A DNA stretch of 64,000 nucleotides from positions 248,001 to 312,000 of the forward strand of contig NZ_VKKH01000006.1 of the NCBI RefSeq assembly GCF_007197995.1, given 5' to 3'. This document shows, piece after piece, positions 18,135 to 26,669 of this stretch. Position 1 is the stretch's first letter; each line of letters begins with the position of its first letter. The position numbers and the translations under genes are program-made. The notes beneath the pieces were generated by a model. It did not search any database, was not told the DNA's origin, and saw nothing but the letters and a program-made list of their open reading frames with translations. Origin of the DNA: Aliiglaciecola sp. M165. Lineage in GTDB: Bacteria; Pseudomonadota; Gammaproteobacteria; Enterobacterales; Alteromonadaceae.

Positions 18135-18290
18135 ATGAGAACGTTGAAACCTGCAGGGGAAAGTGGCAGTCAAGTAATAGAGCGCCGAAAAAATAGAAGA
18201 AGAGCGTATTTTCCGGGCAAATATACCAAAGAGACAATCATGTTTATTGTATTGTTTTCTGCTTGGTTGTTTTACTTGTTACCGGGTTAA
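18135..18290 (+). CDS. 51-residue basic single-pass membrane protein (new small ORF)
   Basis: An ATG at 18135 is preceded by GGTGGAG and opens 51 codons ending in TAA. Residues 1-34 are polar and very basic (RRKNRRR near 17-23). Residues 35-50 are a hydrophobic helix (IMFIVLFSAWLFYLLP), so the positive-inside rule predicts a cytoplasmic N-terminus. It lies alone between the second MITE-like element and the convergent export operon, just before a terminator hairpin. I do not recognise a family. The ribosome binding site, the basic-then-hydrophobic design and the lack of alternatives support it, but it could be chance. Confidence 0.55.
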   Translation: MRTLKPAGESGSQVIERRKNRRRAYFPGKYTKETIMFIVLFSAWLFYLLPG

Positions 18291-18309
18291 ACAGAAGTCT
18301 TTGTAAGAC

Positions 18310-18335
18310 AAAATAAGCGAAGGAAGCTTCGCTTA
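18310..18335 (-). terminator. intrinsic terminator of the minus-strand export operon
   Basis: TAAGCGAAG (18314-18322) and CTTCGCTTA (18327-18335) form a perfect 9-bp stem with a 4-base loop. Read on the minus strand, TTTTGTCTT follows, so it terminates the operon ending at 18340. Confidence 0.7.
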
Positions 18336-18339
18336 CTGG

Positions 18340-19944
18340 CTATTTTATTCTGTAATTGATTGACAAGGTTAACCTTCGAGAATAAAAGTCTTGGTTTTCA
18401 AACGCGGAATTGTTTTTAGAATACTGCAGCCCAACCCTTGTCGTTAAGTTCCTTCCGATTCGATAAGAGTAGTTTAACGAACTTCTCCACGACAATACTT
18501 TGTCTGAACCACCGTCGAGTAGTCTGCTGTCGAGATTCGAATAAGAGTTTGTCCATGTTACAGTAGATTTTCTTCCTAACTTGGCACTGACAGCCACGTT
18601 TAAATTTAAATTATCTTGTTTTCTAAGGGTGTCTTGAAATTCTGTTTGCGTATTTCTCAAAGTGGTACTGATACGAATTTTTCTAAATTGGTAACCATTG
18701 GTAATCGCTAATGATTTACGCAATATGGCTTCTTCGCTTACTTCGGGCAAGAAAAAACTAAAATCCTCAAATCTTTCACCCGCTTGCAATTGATAGTCTA
18801 TGGTATCAGGAAGAAAACAACCGGTCAGATCTTCGGATTCCAATGGACAAACAAAGGTAGCCTGCGCTTCCTCACCCAACAATAGGGTTGAAAATGTTGT
18901 GAGGTCTTCTTGATAGCTCACACTGGTGCGAAACTTTCTGACCTGATGAGCAAAAGAAAACTGCCCAGTTCGTCCGAAAGAACGTTTTCCATAACTACCG
19001 CTGACCGAGGTTCTAGCCGTAAAGCGCCAAGCAAAGTTTAATCCGACAAAGTTGTCATTACTTCCGTCCGCTTCTTTAGAGGTGTTATAAGTGACATCAA
19101 TAAAGCGACTGGCATTCTTAAACCAGGAAACACCCAAGCCATAGCTTTCGAAATCTATATTTCGAGTCCCAGCAACATCCTCTGAACTTAGCTCGTTGTT
19201 GTCTTGCTGCGCCGTTGCAACCAACCTGATCTCATCAGCAACACCAACATAAAAATTCGCGTTTACACGTTCGGAAGTAATATCATTCCGGCCAGTACCA
19301 TTTGCTTCTCGGTAACTTCCTTGTATGTTCCAACTGACTCTTTTCACCTCGTCACCTTGGGTGATAGAAGCTTGAACCGAATGGTTCTCACTATCGACCG
19401 CCACAGCACCTTCTCGGGCACGATCGGTGGTGACACTCGAAGTATTTCCTGACACGGACAATGCAAACCAATCAGGGTTAGGCAGGGTAAACGATGCGCC
19501 TAAAGTCTCACGCTTTGTTTTGGCGAGTTGCTGGCTACCAAATACTTCATCATTGATAATTGTCGTTGCAATATCAACGTTTTGATAAGACTGGCTCCCT
19601 CTGGCGTTTAATTGCAGCACATTATCAATTACATTGATGTTTGCGGTGGCAGTGTAATTAGTAAAATTACTACTGCTTGAATCCCGCAATTCTTCACTGG
19701 TTGTTGATATATGTCGATCAAGGTAACGGTGGCTGGCAGTGACTGCTGACGTGATCCTCTTACTTTGAAAGTTGAGACCCAAGCTAGGCTGAACGGAAAA
19801 GGTGTCTGATGCATTTTCTTCTGAGGCGCCCGTGTCACTACCTATATTAATATAGGATGCATTCACATCCGCTCGGTAAGTTAACTCTGCCGCAGAAACA
19901 CTAAAACTTGCCAAAATAGAAATGGCCAACACACTCTTTTTCAA
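18340..19944 (-). CDS. XrtA-associated outer-membrane beta-barrel protein
   Basis: About 534 residues from TTG 19944, chosen because AAGGGA lies 8-10 bases upstream and the next residues form a signal peptide (KKSVLAISILASFSVSAAEL). The longer frame would run into the kinase gene. The mature protein is a run of amphipathic beta-strands alternating with polar turns (for example RITSAVTASHRYLDRH and TRVGLQYSKNNS) and ends in a strand finishing LSINYRIK. This fits the TIGR03016 family of exosortase-A-linked outer-membrane proteins. A role as an export pore partner is inferred from the locus. It is the last gene of the minus-strand operon. Confidence 0.83.
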   Translation of the reverse strand: MKKSVLAISILASFSVSAAELTYRADVNASYINIGSDTGASEENASDTFSVQPSLGLNFQSKRITSAVTASHRYLDRHISTTSEELRDSSSSNFTNYTATANINVIDNVLQLNARGSQSYQNVDIATTIINDEVFGSQQLAKTKRETLGASFTLPNPDWFALSVSGNTSSVTTDRAREGAVAVDSENHSVQASITQGDEVKRVSWNIQGSYREANGTGRNDITSERVNANFYVGVADEIRLVATAQQDNNELSSEDVAGTRNIDFESYGLGVSWFKNASRFIDVTYNTSKEADGSNDNFVGLNFAWRFTARTSVSGSYGKRSFGRTGQFSFAHQVRKFRTSVSYQEDLTTFSTLLLGEEAQATFVCPLESEDLTGCFLPDTIDYQLQAGERFEDFSFFLPEVSEEAILRKSLAITNGYQFRKIRISTTLRNTQTEFQDTLRKQDNLNLNVAVSAKLGRKSTVTWTNSYSNLDSRLLDGGSDKVLSWRSSLNYSYRIGRNLTTRVGLQYSKNNSAFENQDFYSRRLTLSINYRIK

Positions 19945-19966
19945 GCCAATATCCCTTTTTATCAGT

Positions 19967-20923
19967 CTATTCTTCACTACCGTAGTAGTATCCGTAGTAA
20001 CCGGCACTGTCACCTGAGCTACCCATAGCTTTATTAATGACAAAGCCTTTTGCCATGTCAGGGTTTAGATGATCAACAGCCTGAGACAAACGTGTTAGTG
20101 TCGTTTTGCCTTCTTGCACAACGATAACTGCCTGACCGGCAAGGTTTGCAAGGATAGCAGTTTCGTTTATACCTAAAAGGGGTGGACTGTCGATGATTAC
20201 AACACGATCAGGATAACGATGAGCAAACTCACTTACCGATTCCAGCATTTTTTCACTGGCCAACAATTCTGTTGATAAATGGTGCGACTTCCCGGCAGGT
20301 ATAATCCGCAGCGTATCCAAGCTTGTGTGGTGAATGACTTCGCCCAAATCATCGATTTCACCTAAAAGATATTCCATCAAACCATTTTCAAAAGGCTGGT
20401 CGATGGTTTTCATAACACTAGGACGTAACACGTCTGCATCAACCAAAAGAACCGTCTTGTCCTGTTCCAAGGCAATGCTCAATGCCAAATTAATGGCAGT
20501 GAATGTTTTACCTTCATTAGGATTGGGACTTGTCACCATGACAATGTTGGCATTGTTAAGTGTTTTTGCTAGAGGCCCAAAAGCATTACTCAACACCTTA
20601 CGTTTGATAGCTCGATATTCCTCATTGATAGTGTTCCGTCCCATATTTGAGACGAAACCATCTTTTTGAATATTGGTCAGTGGAATAAATTTCTCTTTCG
20701 CACTCGTAGGAGCGACACTGGTTTGAGGAGGTTTAACTGATTCTTCATTCACCAATGGTGCGGCAGACTCTGCGATGGGTTCTTGAACTGGTTCAGAAAC
20801 CGTATTGTTTTGTTCCTGCTGAAGCTCTTGCGCCTTTTCTTGCGCTGCTTCAAGGGTGTTTTTTTCCCTAGTTTCGGCTTTCTGTTCTTTATTCTTTTGA
20901 AGCGCTTTTTCTATCGTACTCAT
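19967..20923 (-). CDS. XrtA-associated tyrosine autokinase (BY-kinase)
   Basis: 318 residues. The P-loop is NPNEGKT near residue 135, Walker A' is VLLVDADVLRP near 160, and a Walker B-like VVIIDSPPLLG is near 247. The C-terminal tail GYYGYYYGSEE is the tyrosine cluster that is autophosphorylated. The N-terminal 100 residues are a charged low-complexity region rich in Glu, Gln and Ala. There is no membrane domain, so it must work with the separate Wzz-like protein encoded just upstream, whose stop codon its ATG overlaps (ATGA). The phosphorylation cycle controls polymer length and export in BY-kinase systems. Confidence 0.92.
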   Translation of the reverse strand: MSTIEKALQKNKEQKAETREKNTLEAAQEKAQELQQEQNNTVSEPVQEPIAESAAPLVNEESVKPPQTSVAPTSAKEKFIPLTNIQKDGFVSNMGRNTINEEYRAIKRKVLSNAFGPLAKTLNNANIVMVTSPNPNEGKTFTAINLALSIALEQDKTVLLVDADVLRPSVMKTIDQPFENGLMEYLLGEIDDLGEVIHHTSLDTLRIIPAGKSHHLSTELLASEKMLESVSEFAHRYPDRVVIIDSPPLLGINETAILANLAGQAVIVVQEGKTTLTRLSQAVDHLNPDMAKGFVINKAMGSSGDSAGYYGYYYGSEE

Positions 20924-22524
20924 ATCAAGTTCCCCAAAAGATGAATGGGCAGTCTACCATACGCTATGTCGGCATAGACGAGTCCAATAAAGATAAAGAA
21001 TATGGTCAGGCTAGAAGCTGCGAACACCAGCATCCTGCGCTTATCCACTTTGGCAATAGCCTCGGCATTAATATGAGAAACTTTGCCCAGAACAGGTACG
21101 CCGAAATTATTGACCAACTGGCTGGAGCTCAATACGACAGGATTGATTTGACTCACTACAAAAGCCAGACCTAAACCGGCACCAAATCCAACGAACAGGA
21201 TCGCCGAATAAAACAAAATACGATTTGGACCAGAAGGTTTTGTCGGCAGAGTGGGCGGGTCAATGATTCTAAATTGTACGTCATCAGAGGTTGCTTCTGC
21301 TTTCCGTGAAAGCTCGGCTTGTTCACGACGACTAATCAATTCAAGGTACTTGTTCCGAGTAATTTCATAGTCTCTGTTCAAGCCCTGGGCTTCCGCTTCA
21401 ATTTGAGGAACCAGGTCAACGATTCGCTCCAGCTCAACAATTTTTTCACGTGTCTGATTCGCGCGCACCGTTAGCTGGGCCAATTGGTTTTCATAGTTGG
21501 CGACCGTTAGTTTAAGTTCTTGATAAACCGGGTTTTGGTTAATGTTGCCAAACTGGCTGTAGGACCCAGTTTGCTCGGCAACATCAGCTAATGATTGTAT
21601 GTGTCTTTCACGTTCATCGTACAAATTGTCAAGTAAGCTTTTGGTCTTTACCACATCAGGATGGTTTTCTGTGTACTGAATCAAATATTCGTCAATTTTC
21701 GCTTCCATCGCTGCGATCCGCCCATCAAACTTTGTGGCGATTGATGGTGCAATTCTTGAATCTGGAGACGCTAGGCCAAAAACGGGTGCCTCACCAGCCA
21801 TTTGTGCTCTTGCAGCAGCTAGTTGAGAATTCAGCTCAAGTAAACGCAACTCTGTTGATTGTAATGAGCTGATCTCTCTTTGCAGTTGACTGTAATAATC
21901 ACGTGTTGAGCCAGGTGCTCGGTCTATGCGGCTTACTTTAAATTCAGCAAGCCTCTGTTCTGCCTCTTCCAGGCGCTGTTCGTACTCTTCGATCTGACGA
22001 TTAATAAACTCTTCCGCAGAATCGCTGCTTTGACGGTTATTGCCCAAAGACGATTCAACAAACTCATTAAGCGTGATTTGAACAATTCTTTGTGCAAGCT
22101 CAGGCGAAGGGGATTTGTAGCGGATATTATAAATATTTTGTTCAGCTGTACTGTTTAAGCGGATATCTTTTCTCATATTGTTAATGAGTTCGTCCATTTC
22201 CGCTTGCGTCGTCACTGTAATATCCAAATCCGCTTCGCGGGCGATTTTTTCTAAGTTGGGACGGCTCAACAAGGTGCGAGCAACCAGATTGACCTGTTCA
22301 CTGGGATTGTTATAAACAGCCAACCCTCTGAGAAGTGGCCGCAACAAACTGCTGGTATCTACAAATAGTCTTGCCGACGACGAGTACTCATCAGGTAGAT
22401 TTGCCACATATGCCCAACCTATAGGGCAGATTAACCAGGTCGAAACAATGATGTAGCGCTTTTTGATCCAAACACCTTTGACATAGGTGAGTACCTGATC
22501 AATCGCTTCTTGTATTCCTAACAT
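20920..22524 (-). CDS. XrtA-associated polysaccharide chain-length determinant (Wzz-like)
   Basis: 534 residues. Membrane helices lie near both ends: about 25-42 (YIIVSTWLICPIGWAYVA), about 430-455 and about 500-520. A large periplasmic domain sits between them with a long coiled coil (about 180-400, rich in Glu, Gln and Leu heptads). This is the PCP-2-like architecture of TIGR03007 proteins in exosortase A loci. It sets polysaccharide chain length with the tyrosine autokinase. The C-terminal transmembrane region has a Pro-rich approach (PTLPTKPSGPNR) as in Wzz proteins. It follows the Wza-like gene by 46 bases and overlaps the kinase start. Confidence 0.9.
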   Translation of the reverse strand: MLGIQEAIDQVLTYVKGVWIKKRYIIVSTWLICPIGWAYVANLPDEYSSSARLFVDTSSLLRPLLRGLAVYNNPSEQVNLVARTLLSRPNLEKIAREADLDITVTTQAEMDELINNMRKDIRLNSTAEQNIYNIRYKSPSPELAQRIVQITLNEFVESSLGNNRQSSDSAEEFINRQIEEYEQRLEEAEQRLAEFKVSRIDRAPGSTRDYYSQLQREISSLQSTELRLLELNSQLAAARAQMAGEAPVFGLASPDSRIAPSIATKFDGRIAAMEAKIDEYLIQYTENHPDVVKTKSLLDNLYDERERHIQSLADVAEQTGSYSQFGNINQNPVYQELKLTVANYENQLAQLTVRANQTREKIVELERIVDLVPQIEAEAQGLNRDYEITRNKYLELISRREQAELSRKAEATSDDVQFRIIDPPTLPTKPSGPNRILFYSAILFVGFGAGLGLAFVVSQINPVVLSSSQLVNNFGVPVLGKVSHINAEAIAKVDKRRMLVFAASSLTIFFIFIGLVYADIAYGRLPIHLLGNLI

Positions 22525-22570
22525 AGATACTTCTTTTTAACCTTCAAATCGATAACATTTAAAATAGTGA

Positions 22571-23206
22571 CTAGAACCAAGCTTCAGGAATTATTAAAAT
22601 ATCGCCTGGTAAAATATCGACATTGTCACCAATGTTGCCTTCTTTGATCAAAGATTCAAGCCTTACCGAATATTCTCTTTGCACACCATCAACAACTCGA
22701 ATAAGTTTAGCCCCGTCGCCATTTGCAAACTCAGTAAGACCGCCTACACGAATCATCAAGTCTAAAAGGGTCATGTCTTCAGTATAACTGATTGAGCGTG
22801 GAGAAGAGGCTTCTCCGATCACGCGAACCTGTTCACTAAATGGGCCGTTGAATCCGGTGACGCTGACGGTAACGATAGGATCGCGGATATATTTACCCAG
22901 TTCTTGTTCCAAATCTCTTGCTAATGCGGTGGGAGTTTTGCCTGAGACAGGGATGTCTTCCACCAAAGATGTCGTGATCATTCCGTCTGGACGGACAACA
23001 AACGAACCTGAAACGTCAGGATTACGCCAAACAAAAATTGATAAATTATCACCTGGTCCGATCAGGTAGCTGTAGTCGTCAATATTTGTTGTTAATGAAG
23101 GACGCGTGGTCGCCTGAGGCAAGGTATTACCAGAGGTTGAGCATCCTGCAATGGTCGCTAAAGCGGCAACGCCGATAAGCAACTGCGTTATTCTACTTGC
23201 TTTCAT
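22571..23206 (-). CDS. XrtA-associated polysaccharide export lipoprotein (Wza-like, short)
   Basis: 211 residues. A lipoprotein signal peptide ends in IAGC (residues 18-21). It then carries a Poly_export domain (about 45-130, YLIGPGDNLSIFVWRNPDVSG) and a SLBB-like domain (about 130-200, VRVIGEASSPRSISYTEDMTLLDLMI). It is about half the length of E. coli Wza and lacks the C-terminal barrel helix; the outer-membrane barrel gene at the end of the operon may supply that function. This short form (TIGR03027) is standard for exosortase A loci. It is the first gene of the minus-strand operon, divergent from the sugar transferase gene. Confidence 0.92.
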   Translation of the reverse strand: MKASRITQLLIGVAALATIAGCSTSGNTLPQATTRPSLTTNIDDYSYLIGPGDNLSIFVWRNPDVSGSFVVRPDGMITTSLVEDIPVSGKTPTALARDLEQELGKYIRDPIVTVSVTGFNGPFSEQVRVIGEASSPRSISYTEDMTLLDLMIRVGGLTEFANGDGAKLIRVVDGVQREYSVRLESLIKEGNIGDNVDILPGDILIIPEAWF

Positions 23207-23253
23207 ATTAGGTCTTTCCTATCCAAACAGAAATAAATCTAGCAAATCTGCCA

Positions 23254-23281
23254 TTTACCCGAGCGTTTTAATCTCTATAAT
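23254..23281 (+). promoter_or_regulatory. candidate sigma-70 promoter of the plus-strand EPS operon
   Basis: TTTACC (23254-23259) and TATAAT (23276-23281) are separated by 16 bases, upstream of the sugar-transferase gene. This would give a leader of about 75 bases. The -10 is perfect and the -35 moderate. Confidence 0.45.
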
Positions 23282-23364
23282 GGCACTCCAGAAAAGTTAG
23301 TCTATCTCAAATAATTCGTTTAGCATATGATAAATTTGACAAAATCAATTGTGGAAGTGCGTTA

Positions 23365-24777
23365 ATGGCGGCGACCAATAATAAACAGAACAAACGGTCT
23401 AATGCGCTGGTTTTAGCTGAAGCAGTGATTGTTTCCTATGCCGCTTATTTGGCCAATTTCCTGATCATAAGTGTTCTGGGGGTCGAGTCCCCGAGTTTTT
23501 TAAAGCTGGCCGCTAATATCGGATTATTGACATTCCTCGTACTGGTGTCGTCCTTATCTGTTGGTTTGTATGAAGCAAAACTAAGAGAAACCTTTAGGGG
23601 GATCATAAGGCGTATTTTTGTCAGTCTAGCTTTGACCTATTTCGTGGTTGAGGTTATTACCAGCACCTTTATGGCTGAGCTGAGAGTGAATCAGTACTTT
23701 TTACCTGTTGCCTCGGGTGTCATTATTTTATCTCTGGTCACCTTCAGATATTTTACCAATCGACTCGGTCTACTAGGGCTTGGACGCACGCGAATTGTAG
23801 TGATTGGAGCCGGTGAGCGTGCATCAATTATTGAAAAAAGAATGCGTCGTGACGTAGATCGTCTTGGGTTTGAGTTATTAGGTTTTATCCCAATCCCTGG
23901 TGACAATCGGGAAGAGGGTATTCGAAACGAACGCCTGGTGCATGTGAAAATCGATGAGAACTTTCGAAACTATGTGATTGACAACGAAATAGATGAAATC
24001 ATCATCGCTTGTGACCAAAGACGCGGAACATTGCCTATTGAAGTGCTGTTTGATTGTCGTTTGAGGGGGGTAGAGATCACCGATTTGCTGGATTTCATGG
24101 AAAGAGAAACGGGCCAAATTGTTGTCAATTTGATGTATCCAAGTTGGGTGGTCTACTCCAATGGATTTAATTCTCAAAATTACCTTAGAGATGTGTTGGA
24201 ATATGGGTTAAACGCCTTCGTAGCATTTATAGTGCTGTTTTTTACCTGGCCTTTCATGTTGCTTACTGCAACTATAATTTATCTTGATGATGGCAGGCGC
24301 ACAGGAACATCAGTGTTTTACAAACAAGAACGTGTGGGGCTAAACGGTAAGCTCTTCAAAATCGTTAAATTTAGAAGTATGCGTCCAGATGCTGAAAAGG
24401 ATGGTGCAAAATGGGCCACACAAAATGATAGTCGTGTGACCCGAATAGGGCACTTTATTCGCAAATACCGAATTGACGAATTACCTCAGCTAATTAATAT
24501 CTTCCGCGGTGAAATGGCATTTATTGGGCCACGTCCTGAGCGGCCTCAATTTGTCGAACAGCTAATAAGAGAAATCCCTTACTATAATCAGCGCCACAAT
24601 GTTAAACCAGGCCTGGCGGGTTGGGCACAGCTAAATTACCCTTATGGCGCAAGCGTTGAAGACTCCATGGAGAAGCTTAAGTTTGACCTTTATTATGTTA
24701 AGCATCAAAGTATGTTGCTTGATATGTTGATTTTCATCCGAACTGTTGAAGTAGTTCTGTTTGGTAAAGGGCGCTAG
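23365..24777 (+). CDS. XrtA-associated initiating sugar transferase (EpsB/WcaJ type)
   Basis: 470 residues. It has four N-terminal membrane helices (about residues 15-125) and a CoA-binding/Rossmann-like linker (TRIVVIGAGERASIIEKRM, near 140). A fifth helix (about 280-305) leads into the catalytic bacterial sugar transferase domain: FYKQERVGLNGKLFKIVKFRSM, then IRKYRIDELPQLINIFRGEM and FIGPRPERP. It moves a hexose-1-phosphate to undecaprenyl phosphate, the first step of repeat-unit synthesis, at the inner membrane. TIGR03013 is the matching exosortase A subfamily. A GGAAG element precedes ATG 23365. It starts the long plus-strand operon. Confidence 0.92.
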   Translation: MAATNNKQNKRSNALVLAEAVIVSYAAYLANFLIISVLGVESPSFLKLAANIGLLTFLVLVSSLSVGLYEAKLRETFRGIIRRIFVSLALTYFVVEVITSTFMAELRVNQYFLPVASGVIILSLVTFRYFTNRLGLLGLGRTRIVVIGAGERASIIEKRMRRDVDRLGFELLGFIPIPGDNREEGIRNERLVHVKIDENFRNYVIDNEIDEIIIACDQRRGTLPIEVLFDCRLRGVEITDLLDFMERETGQIVVNLMYPSWVVYSNGFNSQNYLRDVLEYGLNAFVAFIVLFFTWPFMLLTATIIYLDDGRRTGTSVFYKQERVGLNGKLFKIVKFRSMRPDAEKDGAKWATQNDSRVTRIGHFIRKYRIDELPQLINIFRGEMAFIGPRPERPQFVEQLIREIPYYNQRHNVKPGLAGWAQLNYPYGASVEDSMEKLKFDLYYVKHQSMLLDMLIFIRTVEVVLFGKGR

Positions 24778-24778
24778 T

Positions 24779-25618
24779 GTGGTAAAAAATTCTGCGTTAA
24801 ACGCAATGACGGTAGACGTTGAAGATTTCTTCCACGTATCAGCCTTCGATTCAATCATTAAGCCTGAAAATTGGGCGGAGTACCAACCCAGGGTTGATTT
24901 CAACACGCGTCGTTTATTAGATGTTTTTGCTAAGGCCAACGTAAAATCGACTTTTTTTGTTTTAGGCTGGGTAGCTGAATTATACCCGCAACTTATCAAA
25001 GATATTCATGCTCAAGGACATGAAATCGCTAGTCATGGATACGCCCATAAAAGAGCCTATACCCAGACACGTCAAGAGCTGGTGGACGATATAACGCGTT
25101 CCAAAAATCATTTGGAAGATTTGATTGGAGAGCGTCTTGCCGGATACAGAGCACCAAGCTTTTCGATTGGGTACGATAATGAATGGGCGTTTGAAGTATT
25201 AGCCGAACTCGGTTTTAAATACAGCTCCAGCACTTACCCTGTTAAACATGACCTCTACGGAACGCCTGACTGGCCTCGTTTTGCCTATGAGCGTCCTGAA
25301 AAGATCATAGAAATACCGATTCCAACTCTGAAGTTTATGGGCAAACAAATTCCCATCGGGGGCGGTGGCTATTTCCGACTTTATCCCTACAACATGACTA
25401 AAATGCTTGTTAATCGCTACTTAAAACAAGAAAAACAGCCGTATTCCTTTTATTTCCATCCTTGGGAAATTGATGCGGACCAGCCTCGGCTGACCAATGC
25501 ACCATTGAAATCACGTTTTAGGCATTACATCAACCTCGACAAAACGGAAGCCAAATTAGAGCGCCTTCTGACCGACTTTAACTGGTCAACAATGAAAGAC
25601 GTATATGGAGTAGCTTAG
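24779..25618 (+). CDS. DUF3473 polysaccharide deacetylase, XrtA-associated
   Basis: About 279 residues from GTG 24779, just behind the previous stop and preceded by AAAGGG; ATG 24806 is an alternative. The NodB fold shows TVDVEDFFHVSAFD near the start (catalytic Asp pair), SHGYAHKRAY (metal His pair, near residue 90), and YRAPSFSIG near 130. The C-terminal DUF3473 segment has SFYFHPWEID. The likely reaction is removal of N-acetyl groups from a hexosamine of the polymer or its lipid-linked precursor. It is one base from the next gene's start. Confidence 0.9.
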   Translation: MVKNSALNAMTVDVEDFFHVSAFDSIIKPENWAEYQPRVDFNTRRLLDVFAKANVKSTFFVLGWVAELYPQLIKDIHAQGHEIASHGYAHKRAYTQTRQELVDDITRSKNHLEDLIGERLAGYRAPSFSIGYDNEWAFEVLAELGFKYSSSTYPVKHDLYGTPDWPRFAYERPEKIIEIPIPTLKFMGKQIPIGGGGYFRLYPYNMTKMLVNRYLKQEKQPYSFYFHPWEIDADQPRLTNAPLKSRFRHYINLDKTEAKLERLLTDFNWSTMKDVYGVA

Positions 25619-26664
25619 TGACCCAAGCTTTAACACTGCGCCAGCTAGGAAATGAAAATGAAATCTGCCAGCGTTGGGATACATTTGTAGATCAAACAAA
25701 CAATGGTTCATTTTTCCACCTGACAGGGTGGAAACGTATCATAGAAAGTGTCTATAAGCACAAATGTCACTACCTTTACGCGGAGTCAGGAGGGGAAATT
25801 CTCGGTGTTCTGCCTTTGGTGGAACAAAAGAGTCTGCTGTTTGGCCATGCCTTGATCTCAACACCTTTTTGTATGTTTGGTGGCGTTGTTTCCGACTCTC
25901 AAGAAGTCATGTTGTTTCTTGAAGACAATGCCATTGAATTGGCACATCGGTTGGGTGTTGATTATCTAGAAATGCGATATCCATTTGAGCGTAATAATCC
26001 AAAGCTGACTGAAAAGTGTGCACACTCTACTTTTGGTTGGCAGCTTGCAGAAGATGCAGAAAAAATCTTGGCTGGCGTGAAGAAAAAGCAACGAGCGGTG
26101 ATCAGACATTCATTGAAAAATGACCTCCAGTACCGCGTCGACGATGATACGACTACTGCCTATGATGTGTATTCCGAGAGTGTGCGAAATTTAGGAACGC
26201 CAGTATTTCCCAGCCACTATTTTGCAGCGCTGCAAAAAGAGTTTGGTAGTCGATGCAACGTATTAACTGTAGAGCACGACGGTGAAGCCGTGTCTTCGGT
26301 GTTGAGCTTTTATTACAAGAATCAGGTCATGCCTTTTTATGGCGGCGGTTTGTTTCAGGCCAGGGCACTTAAAAGCAATGATTTCATGTATTACAAGCTA
26401 ATGTGTCACGCGTTAGAAGAAAAAGGCTGCAATTATTTTGATTTTGGTCGCAGCAAGGATGACTCTGGCGCGTTCAAATACAAACGAACCTGGGGCATGG
26501 AGCCTGTTCCTTTGCACTACCAATTCCATTTAGTCAAAGCCACAGAGTTACCCAATTTGAGCCCAAACAATCCAAAATATCAGCTGTTTATCAAAATGTG
26601 GCAAAAGTTACCTGTGTGGCTGAGCCGTGCTATTGGTCCATTTTTATCTAAATATTTGGGCTAA
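25618..26664 (+). CDS. FemAB family protein, XrtA/PEP-CTERM-associated
   Basis: 348 residues with a double GNAT (FemAB) fold. The first half has FFHLTGWKRIIESVYKHKCHYLYAES and the second has KKKQRAVIRHSLKNDL, FYYKNQVMPFYGGG and YFDFGRSKDDSGAFKYK. This is the TIGR03019 pattern. FemAB proteins transfer amino acids from aminoacyl-tRNA to a carrier, here probably to the sugar repeat unit; the acceptor is unknown. GTG 25618 overlaps the previous stop by one base (TAGTG). It probably decorates the polymer inside the cell. Confidence 0.88.
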   Translation: MTQALTLRQLGNENEICQRWDTFVDQTNNGSFFHLTGWKRIIESVYKHKCHYLYAESGGEILGVLPLVEQKSLLFGHALISTPFCMFGGVVSDSQEVMLFLEDNAIELAHRLGVDYLEMRYPFERNNPKLTEKCAHSTFGWQLAEDAEKILAGVKKKQRAVIRHSLKNDLQYRVDDDTTTAYDVYSESVRNLGTPVFPSHYFAALQKEFGSRCNVLTVEHDGEAVSSVLSFYYKNQVMPFYGGGLFQARALKSNDFMYYKLMCHALEEKGCNYFDFGRSKDDSGAFKYKRTWGMEPVPLHYQFHLVKATELPNLSPNNPKYQLFIKMWQKLPVWLSRAIGPFLSKYLG

Positions 26665-26669
26665 TATTG

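Noticed and set aside
23336-23341. TTGACA close to the sugar-transferase start, as a -35
   Set aside because: It is only 23 bases before the ATG, so a start there would leave no room for a -10 and ribosome binding site.
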